Shown here in pieces: positions 43,577 through 51,868 of a stretch of DNA of 64,000 bases. The notes below the pieces were generated by a model, which had not been told where the DNA came from, did not search any database, and saw only the letters and a list, made by a program, of their open reading frames with translations. The first letter of the stretch is position 1, and every line of letters begins with the position of its first letter. Made by a program: the position numbers and the translations under genes. Source of the DNA: Paenibacillus pabuli (GTDB lineage: Bacteria > Bacillota > Bacilli > Paenibacillales > Paenibacillaceae); NCBI RefSeq assembly GCF_039831995.1, contig NZ_JBDOIO010000003.1, forward strand, positions 1,798,001 through 1,862,000, written 5' to 3'.

Positions 43577-44563
43577 TCAAGCTTCGTACCGTTTTAACTG
43601 TTCCTGAAGCGCAGAAGGGGTGCCCTGATTCACCTCAATACCAGCCATTTGATAAGCCTCCAGCAATGCGCCGCCAATGGCTGGCAGTTCGCTGGTTATG
43701 TAATGGAACTCTCTTCCTGTAGCTGAATTGTTTTGACCTAAGCCTTTCTGAACGGCAGCCTCTATATAAGAGGAAGTCAGGCAGCTTCCAGTCAGTGTGT
43801 AAGGGACCAGCTTTGATTGAAAACAGCTTCCCAGCATACGAATACCTACAACTGCTGTATCTGCTGCCGAGTCACATACTCTCATCGCTAATGGAATTTG
43901 CTGAATGGCAGCTTCAGTCACCAGAGGTGCCATCTGGCTGAATTTCCGGTTCATCGCCTGTTTATGTTCTGCAAACCCTGCTGCTCCAAGCGCTGCGAGC
44001 TCTGACACTGAACGCACATTCCAATGTGCAAGGATCTGTTCAATAAAGGATTGGTCCTCCTGCTCATATCGGCCTGCCAGAACAGAATGCACCGTATCGT
44101 AAGACAGAAAACGCGCTGCCGTCGGGGCATAATGTCCAAATTGGTCGTTTCGGAGCCAGTTTTCTTGCTCTGTTCTGGCAAGGATCAGAGACCCGGTACC
44201 ACCAATCGCCACAATTCCAGGCCTACCGTTAAAGGCAGCTGTATGAGCAATATGTGTATCGTTTACGGCACTTCTTCTCCCGGAGATGCCCGTTTGGGCA
44301 AGAACACCATCGGCCCACGCGAATTCTTCATCCCGGTCCAGACCTGCCATACCCGCTTGAATGGCAGCCACTTGTTCTACCTTAATACCAGCCTGCTCCA
44401 GAGCTTCAGCAATGCCTCCGAGCACATGCTGCTCAGCATTGGAATCGTGATAACGATTGCAACCTCCTTTTTGTACATAGGACAGCAGCTGTCCATCCCC
44501 ATCGGCAACAGCCACCCTAGTATGGCTCCCCCCACCATCGATGCCTATCACATATGTATTCAT
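43577..44563 (-). CDS. BadF/BadG-type ATPase, probable N-acetylglucosamine kinase
   Basis: The 328-residue protein starts MNTYVIGIDGGGSHTRVAVADGDG, the phosphate-1 motif of the hexokinase/actin fold, with GIVAIGGTGSLILARTEQ (phosphate-2) further in. Proteins of this type phosphorylate N-acetylglucosamine or related sugars. ATG at 44563 is chosen with GGGGG six bases upstream; earlier in-frame starts have poor spacing. It has no neighbouring amino-sugar genes, so the substrate is open. Confidence 0.85.
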   Translation of the reverse strand: MNTYVIGIDGGGSHTRVAVADGDGQLLSYVQKGGCNRYHDSNAEQHVLGGIAEALEQAGIKVEQVAAIQAGMAGLDRDEEFAWADGVLAQTGISGRRSAVNDTHIAHTAAFNGRPGIVAIGGTGSLILARTEQENWLRNDQFGHYAPTAARFLSYDTVHSVLAGRYEQEDQSFIEQILAHWNVRSVSELAALGAAGFAEHKQAMNRKFSQMAPLVTEAAIQQIPLAMRVCDSAADTAVVGIRMLGSCFQSKLVPYTLTGSCLTSSYIEAAVQKGLGQNNSATGREFHYITSELPAIGGALLEAYQMAGIEVNQGTPSALQEQLKRYEA

Positions 44564-44670
44564 GCTCATCCCCCGTACTCTCATAATGAACTGCAATAAC
44601 GACGGTTCCTTCTTGTAGAAGCGAGCAGTACTGCCGGGCAGCGTAACTTCATACCTCCCGGCAAGTTCTG

Positions 44671-45384
44671 CTATTGTTTCTGTACGGCAAAACGAAGCAG
44701 TTCGCAGCGGAACTGTGTCGGTTCTTCGTACTTTTCCTCTTCAATGGTCTGAGTTACGTGTTCCTGAAGCAGGATGTTCCAGCCGGCATATGCTTTTTCA
44801 AGCAATTCGGTGGCCTTGGCTGTAGGCAGGTTTAGTTCAATTAAAGGCTCAATTCGCCGTCCGGTGCGGATCTCCTGCTCCTCTACACTTGTGCTCATCG
44901 TGATGCAATGAATACCTCCTGTACGAGTCCCGACCTGAAGACGATTCAGCGCTTCCAGAAAAGCCTTTTCATCGGATACATGCTCTAGGCAGGAACACGC
45001 TGCAATGAAATCAAAAGTATTCGGCCTGATATCATAATGCTCCACGTCTGCCTTCTCTGCTTTCACCATATGATCCACCTGATATTTCTTCGCATATTTC
45101 CGAAGGCCTTCTACTGCTTCGTCCAGCAGATCCACACCAATAACCTCGCTGTCCGTTTGTTGCAGACGCTGTGCAATGGGAATGGTATGTCGCCCTACAC
45201 CACATCCCAGATCAAGCACTCGCAGTTCCGATTTGTGAGCAAGCAAACGTTCCAGCATCTCCATCACCATCGGCATCGGTCTGGCCATCCATGTTCCGGC
45301 TGCGAATAGCTCATTATTCTGATAAAAGTTGGAATGGTAACCTGCCTCCGCTTTGCGCGCGGCCTCGAATTGTTCATTTCCCAT
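44671..45384 (-). CDS. SAM-dependent methyltransferase
   Basis: The 237-residue protein has a class I methyltransferase core: motif I VLDLGCGVGRHTIPIA, acidic VIGVDLLDEAVE and FDFIAACSCLEHVSDE. ATG at 45384 is used, with GGAGGTG six bases upstream. It follows the zinc-ribbon membrane protein gene by 20 bases. The target molecule is unknown. A GCCGGG/CCCGGC hairpin without a T run lies downstream at 44633-44662. Confidence 0.87.
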   Translation of the reverse strand: MGNEQFEAARKAEAGYHSNFYQNNELFAAGTWMARPMPMVMEMLERLLAHKSELRVLDLGCGVGRHTIPIAQRLQQTDSEVIGVDLLDEAVEGLRKYAKKYQVDHMVKAEKADVEHYDIRPNTFDFIAACSCLEHVSDEKAFLEALNRLQVGTRTGGIHCITMSTSVEEQEIRTGRRIEPLIELNLPTAKATELLEKAYAGWNILLQEHVTQTIEEEKYEEPTQFRCELLRFAVQKQ

Positions 45385-45404
45385 AAGTGGCACCTCCATA
45401 ATAT

Positions 45405-45755
45405 TTAGAATTGGATTGTCAGCGTTCCTGAGACCGAAATTAGAATGATGACCCAGATGACTAACACGAGCAGGGCACCTGTGACAAGCATTTTTCCGGT
45501 GTCCCTTTTGTAAGAATCGTCATTAAATAACATTACCCCGCCAATAGCAATCGCTATCGGGGGAAGAATAATTGCGATCAGAATAAGCAGAGCTATTGAG
45601 TAGCGATCCAATAGTGCCTCTTCGTATTCTTCCATCTGTGTTGTCTCCGCAGGAACGGTCTTCATCGTAACCAGATTGCCACAGGCTTTGCATTTGAACT
45701 CGTCTTCACCCATCTCCTTTTGACAGTAAGAGCACACTCTTCGTGAACGCGGCAT
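45405..45755 (-). CDS. zinc-ribbon membrane protein
   Basis: The 116-residue protein starts with a zinc ribbon (CSYC...CKACG) and then has two membrane helices (about residues 52-76 and 88-108). AAGGAGGTG precedes the ATG at 45755. It lies between a methyltransferase and a hydrolase gene on the same strand. The family is not recognised; function unknown. Confidence 0.8.
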   Translation of the reverse strand: MPRSRRVCSYCQKEMGEDEFKCKACGNLVTMKTVPAETTQMEEYEEALLDRYSIALLILIAIILPPIAIAIGGVMLFNDDSYKRDTGKMLVTGALLVLVIWVIILISVSGTLTIQF

Positions 45756-45809
45756 GCTGCACCTCCTTGTTATAAGCACCTACCTATAACTACCCAGCAT
45801 CTCTAATAT

Positions 45810-46763
45810 CTAATTCGCTCGCTGCATCGTTACCTTGTTCAGGAAGGCTTCAAGGACTTCGACATAACGGGACCGATCCACCTGAAAAGCTGTACCGTGA
45901 CCTGCACGGGGAATGGTCAGCAGTTCTTTCTCCGTAGGACAAGCTTCATAAAGCCGATACACCATTTCCGTAGGGACAAAGGTATCTGCCTCCCCGTGAA
46001 TAAATAAAACAGGAACCTGAACCTTGGCGAGTTGTTTGAGAGCCGATGCTTCCTCGAAGGAGTATCCTGCCTTCCATCTGGAGATTAGACTTGTCACAGG
46101 GATAAAAGGAAAAGCTGGCAATTTGTACAATTGTTTGAGCTGAAACGTAAGTTCATCCTTCACCGATGTATAGGAACAGTCCGACACGATGGCTTTTACC
46201 TGATCTGGCAGGGGCTCACCACCTGTCATAAGAACCGTTGCTCCGCCCATGGAGATCCCATGCAGCACAATGTCAGTTTTTTCCCCCGTCTGGTTGATGA
46301 CCCAATGGATCCAATCAACGTAATCCTTCCGATCCAGCCAGCCGAAGCCGATGACGTCCCCTTCACTTTGACCATGAGCGCGATCATCAGGCATGAGCAC
46401 GTTGCAGCCTCTTTTCTCGACATAGTACCTTGCAAAACCAGCCATTTCTCTGCCTCTCCCCGAATACCCATGCGCCAGAATTACCGTCTGACGTGATTTA
46501 TCGGTTGAAGGAATCCACGTTCCCTGCAATTTTAACCCATCGTGAGATATGATGCTTACCGTTTCCCCATTCTGCATATCCAACCATTCCAGGTCTGATG
46601 CACTGCTGATCAACTCATTATCCGGTTCAGGCATTAGATTTGGATTGTCGATCAGAAATGGCTTTGGTGCTCGGCGAATAGCCGTTTTGAAAAAGTATAG
46701 TCCTCCGACCCAAGTCGAAATAAGAATGATTAGAATGAATGCCGTAATCCCGTATAGTAACAT
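45810..46763 (-). CDS. membrane-anchored alpha/beta hydrolase
   Basis: The 317-residue protein has an N-terminal membrane helix (residues 1-25) and an alpha/beta hydrolase domain with VILAHGYSGRGREMAG, nucleophile Ser in LHGISMGGATV, Asp in FIHGEADTFVP and His in RAGHGTAF. It resembles the YqkD-type hydrolases of Bacillus. ATG at 46763 is chosen with AAGGAG upstream and the membrane helix at the start. Substrate unknown. Confidence 0.87.
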   Translation of the reverse strand: MLLYGITAFILIILISTWVGGLYFFKTAIRRAPKPFLIDNPNLMPEPDNELISSASDLEWLDMQNGETVSIISHDGLKLQGTWIPSTDKSRQTVILAHGYSGRGREMAGFARYYVEKRGCNVLMPDDRAHGQSEGDVIGFGWLDRKDYVDWIHWVINQTGEKTDIVLHGISMGGATVLMTGGEPLPDQVKAIVSDCSYTSVKDELTFQLKQLYKLPAFPFIPVTSLISRWKAGYSFEEASALKQLAKVQVPVLFIHGEADTFVPTEMVYRLYEACPTEKELLTIPRAGHGTAFQVDRSRYVEVLEAFLNKVTMQRAN

Positions 46764-46845
46764 GAATGCTTCTCTCTCCTTCTCACCATCTTTTACTTCT
46801 AACACAGTTAAGATTACATGTTCTTATGTACACCCGTTTTCAGGC

Positions 46846-46892
46846 GAAAAAACAGGCTTGCTGCCCTAACCTATTTCGTTAAGACAGCAAAC
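46846..46892 (-). terminator. terminator after the hybrid kinase gene
   Basis: TTGCTG pairs with CAGCAA and TAAC with GTTA with small mismatches; the minus strand ends TGTTTTTT. It lies just after the stop at 46896. Confidence 0.75.
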
Positions 46893-46895
46893 CAT

Positions 46896-48602
46896 TTAAA
46901 TGATCACTTTTTCCAAAGCTTCACAGGCTTCCTGATATGCTGGCATCAATGCATCGAGCAATGGCTCAGCCTTCCTCACCTGGCCTGTTTTGGCAAGCTC
47001 TTCAATTCTGGCAAAAAGCGTTGAACAATATTCTATTCCGAGACTCAAACTGCCGGATTTCAGATCATGGGCACATTCTGCAGCTGCAATATGATCCCCA
47101 GAGACAACGTGCCTCCGAAGCACTTCAATTTTACCAGGTGTTTCGTTACGGTACATGTCCAGCAGCATTTCAAGTATCGTCTGTTCGTCATCACTGTTCA
47201 GTTCGCCAATCTCTTTTACGATGCTCATATTCAGCACTTCTCGAGGTTCCGAGGGATGCTGCCATTTCTGTATTACATTTTTTAAGGATTCCAACGTAAA
47301 CGGCTTGCCAATGAAATCATTCATGCCTGCTTCAAGGCATTTTTCTTTCTCTCCATCCAGGACATTGCCAGTCATCGCAATAATCGGAATGGCATGACGC
47401 ATTTCGTCCTGCTCCATGGCCCTTATTTTACGTGTCGCTTCAAGCCCATCCATAACTGGCATCATGTTATCCATCAGAATGATTCCGTATCTTTTGCTTA
47501 GAAAGGCAGCAACAGCCTCTTCTCCGTTGGAAACAGAATCAACCTCGGTTAACCCCAGTTTCTTAAGCTGCATCAGAACAACTTGACGATTAATCAGATT
47601 ATCATCTGCCAACAGGATTGGCCGCGAATAAGGTTCCTGGAGTAGAGACCCCAAGTCATGCGAGGGGCCTTCTGTCAGCGGAACTGTGGATGTAACAGGT
47701 TCGGACTTGCGGCCCAATGGGATTTCAAACCAGAACGTCGAGCCTTGTCCCTCTTGGCTATTGACTCCAATTTGTCCGCCCATTAACATGACGAGAGATT
47801 GGCATATGGACAACCCCAATCCTGTTCCCTCATACTCCTTGGAGCGTCCTTTTTCCGTCTGAACGTAAGGTTGGAATAAGGTTTTCTGATCTTCTTCGGC
47901 GATACCGATTCCCGTATCCTCTACCTCAAATCGGATCCATTGGGAGGCCTCATCTTCCTTAACAAGGACAACTCGGACGCTTATTGACCCGTCTTTAGTA
48001 AATTTGTTGGCATTTTGAATCAGGTTCATTAAAACCTGCGTAATTCGTGTGGAGTCACCTTCAAGAACCGCGAAGATTCGCGAATCACAATCCACAGACA
48101 GCTGGTTCCCATTTTGGATCACCTTGGGCTCCAGCAAACGAACAATATATTTAAGCGTAGGCTCGAGTTCTACATCTCCCATTTCAAGACGCATCTGACC
48201 TGCTTCCAGTTTGGAAAAGTCCAGTAGGTCCTGAATCAGCTTCAGCAGAAGTCTCGCTGCCTCTTGAATCACTTGAACCGAATTTTGCTGTTCTTCGGAC
48301 AAGGAAGAATGTTGCAGCAGTTCCGCCATGCCCAATATTCCATTCAAGGGTGTACGAAAATCATGACTGATCACGGCTATAAACGAACTCTTGGATTCAC
48401 CTGCGGATACCGCTTCTTTTCGAGCAGCCTCCAGACTTGCGTTATTTTTAGCAAGCAGACGCTGAAGTGTCACCAGTTCATTGTTCATTTCGGAGAATTC
48501 GCCAAGAATTCGCTCTTCCTGTTCCTTGCTGCGAATAATCTGATCAGATAAATGCTCAATCGTTTTGCGCAGCTTTTCGATCTCTCCAGTTTCATTAGAC
48601 AT
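46896..48602 (-). CDS. soluble hybrid histidine kinase with receiver and Hpt domains
   Basis: The 568-residue protein has no membrane helix. A coiled coil (about residues 5-65) leads into the phospho-acceptor His80 (AVISHDFRTPLNG). The ATPase follows with N-box NLIQNANKF, DTGIGI and GTGLGLSI. A receiver domain (330-445) has Asp378 in IILMDNMMPVMDG, and a C-terminal Hpt domain has His512 in CAHDLKSGSL. It can therefore carry a whole His-Asp-His relay but has no sensor domain of its own. It lies 14 bases after the cobalamin-binding protein gene, which probably supplies the signal. No dedicated response regulator gene is adjacent. Confidence 0.93.
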   Translation of the reverse strand: MSNETGEIEKLRKTIEHLSDQIIRSKEQEERILGEFSEMNNELVTLQRLLAKNNASLEAARKEAVSAGESKSSFIAVISHDFRTPLNGILGMAELLQHSSLSEEQQNSVQVIQEAARLLLKLIQDLLDFSKLEAGQMRLEMGDVELEPTLKYIVRLLEPKVIQNGNQLSVDCDSRIFAVLEGDSTRITQVLMNLIQNANKFTKDGSISVRVVLVKEDEASQWIRFEVEDTGIGIAEEDQKTLFQPYVQTEKGRSKEYEGTGLGLSICQSLVMLMGGQIGVNSQEGQGSTFWFEIPLGRKSEPVTSTVPLTEGPSHDLGSLLQEPYSRPILLADDNLINRQVVLMQLKKLGLTEVDSVSNGEEAVAAFLSKRYGIILMDNMMPVMDGLEATRKIRAMEQDEMRHAIPIIAMTGNVLDGEKEKCLEAGMNDFIGKPFTLESLKNVIQKWQHPSEPREVLNMSIVKEIGELNSDDEQTILEMLLDMYRNETPGKIEVLRRHVVSGDHIAAAECAHDLKSGSLSLGIEYCSTLFARIEELAKTGQVRKAEPLLDALMPAYQEACEALEKVII

Positions 48603-48616
48603 TGCGTCATTCCTCT

Positions 48617-49705
48617 CTATTCGCGAATCATACCAACGTTGCAGTTGGCAGATTGCTGAGCCAGCAGACTTTCTGCAACGGCAATAGCCTCATCAGCTCC
48701 GGGAGCATAACCATCTGCCCCAACGGTCCTCCACAAGTCCGGATCAATGTTGAATGGATAACCTCCTACCATGATTTTCACATGCGAGGTTGGCGGGTGA
48801 TTACGAATCATTTGGATAAGTTCTTTGGCAAGATGAAGATGAAATGTCATGGTCACTGAAATAGCGACCACATCTCCCTGATGGCGCTCGATCGCCTCAA
48901 GCAGGCTGCCATTGGGGACATTTGCCCCCAAATAATACGTATCCCAACCTTCCATCTCAAACACGTCAGCAAGCATACGCAAACCGATCTCATGCTGTTC
49001 ACTGCCTACACATGCTGCCACCAGCTTTTTCTGCTGCGGCTCATGAATTAACCAGCGGGGATAGAGCCGTGAGATGATGGCCTGTGTGGCAGCCGTACAG
49101 AAGTGCTCCTGTGCGACACTAATCTGGCTAAGCTGCCACAAACGGCCAATCTCGTACTGGGTAGGTTGAAATATATAACGGTAAATATCACGAATGCTTG
49201 CTCCGCCTTCCAGCTCGGCTTCAATGATGCTGAATGCTTCTTGGCGTCTGCTATCCAGAAGAGCCTGCAAATAAGACTTCGCAGCTTGGCCGTATGGAAA
49301 AGATTCATTAACGAATCCTTGCGTTACCTCCAGATGCTGAGTTTGATAGATTCCCATTTCCAAATAATCTAGAACAAGTGACTTGGATGCATCGTCAAAT
49401 TCTTCTTCCAACGTCTCTTTGATTAAATTCAAATTAATGGCCAGATCGTCCGCCGAAACGTTGTAACCTGCCAATAGCGTTTTTAGCCAGGATATATAAT
49501 GAGTAAAAAGATTAGGACTCTTAACCAGAACACTCTCTGCCAGGTAATTCAAACTATATTGCGAATCCTGTTGGGTACGCATTCTGCCATTTTCACCAAA
49601 ACGTTCAATCAAATCCGGCTGCAGCATATACTGCTTTTCCGTTATTTTATCAGCTAGCCCACCTGCTGCTTTCAGCAAGTGTTCCCCTGCTTCCTGATGG
49701 GTCAT
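48617..49705 (-). CDS. cobalamin-binding sensor protein, CarH/LitR-like without DNA-binding domain
   Basis: The 362-residue protein has three parts. The N-terminus (about 45-120) is a helical region of unknown type. The middle (about 140-215) matches the B12 light-sensing helical bundle: Trp190 is followed after nine residues by Glu200-His201 (WQLSQISVAQEH), the W-x9-EH signature of CarH and LitR photoreceptors. The C-terminal Rossmann domain starts AACVGSEQHEIGLRMLADVF with His238 as the probable lower cobalt ligand; it lies 37 residues after His201, against 35 in CarH as I recall it. No MerR helix-turn-helix is present. ATG at 49705 is chosen with GGAGGG upstream. It is first in an operon with the hybrid kinase. 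Confidence 0.88.
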   Translation of the reverse strand: MTHQEAGEHLLKAAGGLADKITEKQYMLQPDLIERFGENGRMRTQQDSQYSLNYLAESVLVKSPNLFTHYISWLKTLLAGYNVSADDLAINLNLIKETLEEEFDDASKSLVLDYLEMGIYQTQHLEVTQGFVNESFPYGQAAKSYLQALLDSRRQEAFSIIEAELEGGASIRDIYRYIFQPTQYEIGRLWQLSQISVAQEHFCTAATQAIISRLYPRWLIHEPQQKKLVAACVGSEQHEIGLRMLADVFEMEGWDTYYLGANVPNGSLLEAIERHQGDVVAISVTMTFHLHLAKELIQMIRNHPPTSHVKIMVGGYPFNIDPDLWRTVGADGYAPGADEAIAVAESLLAQQSANCNVGMIRE

Positions 49706-49923
49706 TACGTTATCCCTCCTCTTGCTGTGCAATCGTCTCAACCATCATGGAATATCCACGATATGAGTCAATTCGATCTAAGTCAGCTATTGATCGGGAA
49801 ATCCTTTTATTATTCATGAACTCCAACAAGAAACGTTTCAATTGAAGCTTCATATTGAACAATTTTCCTATATTACGAGCAATACTGCAAGCCATCTAGC
49901 CAGTTTATACACCTATTTTCAAA

Positions 49924-49965
49924 CAAAAAAAACAACCGGCCTGCGTTATGGACGCAAGTCGGTTT
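49924..49965 (-). terminator. terminator overlapping the end of marR (49946)
   Basis: AACCG-TGCGT pairs with ACGCA-CGGTT with one mismatch and one G-U pair; eight T follow on the minus strand. The 5' arm lies inside the last codons of the gene. Confidence 0.88.
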
Positions 49966-50407
49966 TCCCTTCAGCGGCAAGTCCTAGTTTCTTCAATAAG
50001 CGAATGGCATCAGCTTTCTCCGATGGCTCTAAACCTTCCATCGCATCAATAATAACCTGATGATGTCCAGGGAATATTTGGGTAAATAAATTCCTTCCCT
50101 TTTCCGTCAGTTCCGCATAGATGACACGGCGGTCTTCCTTCGATGCACGTCTAAACAGCAAATCCTTGTTTTGCAGCTTATCCACTACATAGGTAATGTT
50201 CCCGCTGGACATTAGAACTTTCTCTCCGATTTTTTGCAAGGCCTGCGGGCCTTTATGATATAACAAATCAAGTACCCCGAATTCTGTCGTATTCAGTCCA
50301 TGACTCTGGATGTCACGATTGGACCTTGATGTAACGGAATTGTAAGCTCGGGCGAGAACCACGAATAATTGCAATGATAGTTCCCGATTGTCCTCCGTAT
50401 TCGGCAT
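49946..50407 (-). CDS. MarR family regulator
   Basis: The 153-residue protein has a MarR winged helix (ALQKIGEKVLMSSGNITYVVDKLQNKDLLFRR, wing SKEDRRVIYAELTEKGR). It resembles the MhqR/YusO-type regulators of Bacillus, which respond to quinones or other electrophiles; target genes are not clear, since the neighbours are on separate units. Its transcript ends in a terminator that overlaps the stop codon. Confidence 0.9.
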   Translation of the reverse strand: MPNTEDNRELSLQLFVVLARAYNSVTSRSNRDIQSHGLNTTEFGVLDLLYHKGPQALQKIGEKVLMSSGNITYVVDKLQNKDLLFRRASKEDRRVIYAELTEKGRNLFTQIFPGHHQVIIDAMEGLEPSEKADAIRLLKKLGLAAEGKTDLRP

Positions 50408-50554
50408 TTCCTTAATCCTCCGTCAATTGTTTGCAAATTAAGACTGCGCTTCGAGCGAAACAACGGTTTCACTCCTCACGCAGCAGTTCCCAAAAACATG
50501 TTATTACAAATAATGCGCCACTTGCGCATATATCCTTCAACCCAATGATTAATC

Positions 50555-51226
50555 TCAGGAACGATGGCGCTCATCAATACTACCGTCATCTTTGGCCAGA
50601 ATCACCGTATCAGCCATGTCCACAAACAAACCGTTATCGACTACACCTGGCAGCATGTTTAGTTGTACGTTGAGTTCAGCCACGTTGGTTATGGATTCCA
50701 TTCTGCAGTCCGCAATCAGGTTTCCATTGTCCGTAAGGTAGCGTTCATCCCCATTCATGCGCCATTCTGGTCGGCAACCCAGGTTCTCCAGGGCCTGGAA
50801 GGTCCATTCCGATGCAAAAGGAACCACTTCTACCGGCAGTGGAAACTGCCCCAATTGCTGAACCGCTTTGCTGCCATCAGCAACAATGATGAGTTTATCA
50901 CTATTCGCTGCCACGATTTTTTCACGCAAAAGAGCACCGCCGCCGCCCTTAATCAGATTGAAATCAGGATCAACCTCATCTGCGCCATCAATCGTAATAT
51001 CCAGCCTTCCAATCTGGTCGAATGGGATAATCGGAATTCCCCACTCGCGAGCCAGCTTGTCCGAAGCTTCCGAAGTAGCCACTGCCTGGATTTGCAGTCC
51101 GTCACGCACACGCTCTCCCAATCTGCATATCGCGAAATATGCCGTTGAACCTGTACCGAGTCCAACCTTCATTCCATCCTGAATGTATTCTGCCGCCCGC
51201 TCTGCTGCAATTTTTTTCAGATTCAT
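50555..51226 (-). CDS. rpiA: ribose-5-phosphate isomerase A
   Basis: RpiA interconverts ribose-5-phosphate and ribulose-5-phosphate in the pentose phosphate pathway. The 223-residue protein has KVGLGTGSTAYFAI (phosphate binding), TIDGADEVDPDFNLIKGGGGAL with the catalytic Asp residues, and the Glu of LREKIVA. Length matches the family. It is a single-gene unit. Confidence 0.96.
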   Translation of the reverse strand: MNLKKIAAERAAEYIQDGMKVGLGTGSTAYFAICRLGERVRDGLQIQAVATSEASDKLAREWGIPIIPFDQIGRLDITIDGADEVDPDFNLIKGGGGALLREKIVAANSDKLIIVADGSKAVQQLGQFPLPVEVVPFASEWTFQALENLGCRPEWRMNGDERYLTDNGNLIADCRMESITNVAELNVQLNMLPGVVDNGLFVDMADTVILAKDDGSIDERHRS

Positions 51227-51868
51227 CTAAAATAAACCCCCGCCTGCTTATGATTTGAAAAATGCACACTGTCTTTATTATAGATAAAACCGCTTCCGAT
51301 GTATATCCATGCCTTCTGCCATGCAGCAGGAAATTTGATCTAACGACAAATCCCGGATTTCGCCATTTTCTGCTATGTAAGTTTATCGTTAGTTAAAATG
51401 GTATTAGAGGGCTAGCCTATTACTCTCCCCTTACAAGACAAACGAAAATCTCTCAATAATACACTTACTTTCAAGCATGGCGTCATTTTTAAGGTTTAAA
51501 GGTGTTTTTTGTATCATCCTGTTATAAAATACAGATGAGGACTAGAAACTGGAAAATTCTCCAAATAAACAGTTCTAAATACCTATGTAATAAGTGTCAT
51601 GTCCGCAAATACGTAAATTATTAAAAAAGTTTTAACAAAACTATTCAATTTAACGACATTTCATACGACATATTAAGTATAGATGTGTTTTAATAATTAG
51701 ACACCTATGGATTATGAGGTACAAAAGTCTCTGCATTACGACTGCGAACCCAAGACCATGGTCGCATACATAAGCTCTGGAGGGGGATCAACAAATGACT
51801 TAATTGGCTGCATTCATGCAAGCAAATAAAAGGTTTGTTAATTACAAGAAGATCAGGAGTGGAATTTA
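51227..51868. other. 642-base AT-rich leader region upstream of the chemoreceptor gene
   Basis: No gene is seen. A hairpin TGCGA(A)CC/GGTCGCA lies at 51743-51766, followed by GGAGGGGG and a two-codon open frame ATG ACT TAA at 51795-51803. No known riboswitch core (for example cyclic-di-GMP) and no sigma-D motif was recognised; AT-rich blocks such as 51590-51690 could hold a promoter but no convincing pair was found. Confidence 0.55.

Noticed and set aside
51227..51868. Possible riboswitch in the chemoreceptor leader
   Set aside because: Cyclic-di-GMP and other common riboswitch cores were looked for by eye and not found; only a short hairpin and AT-rich sequence are present.
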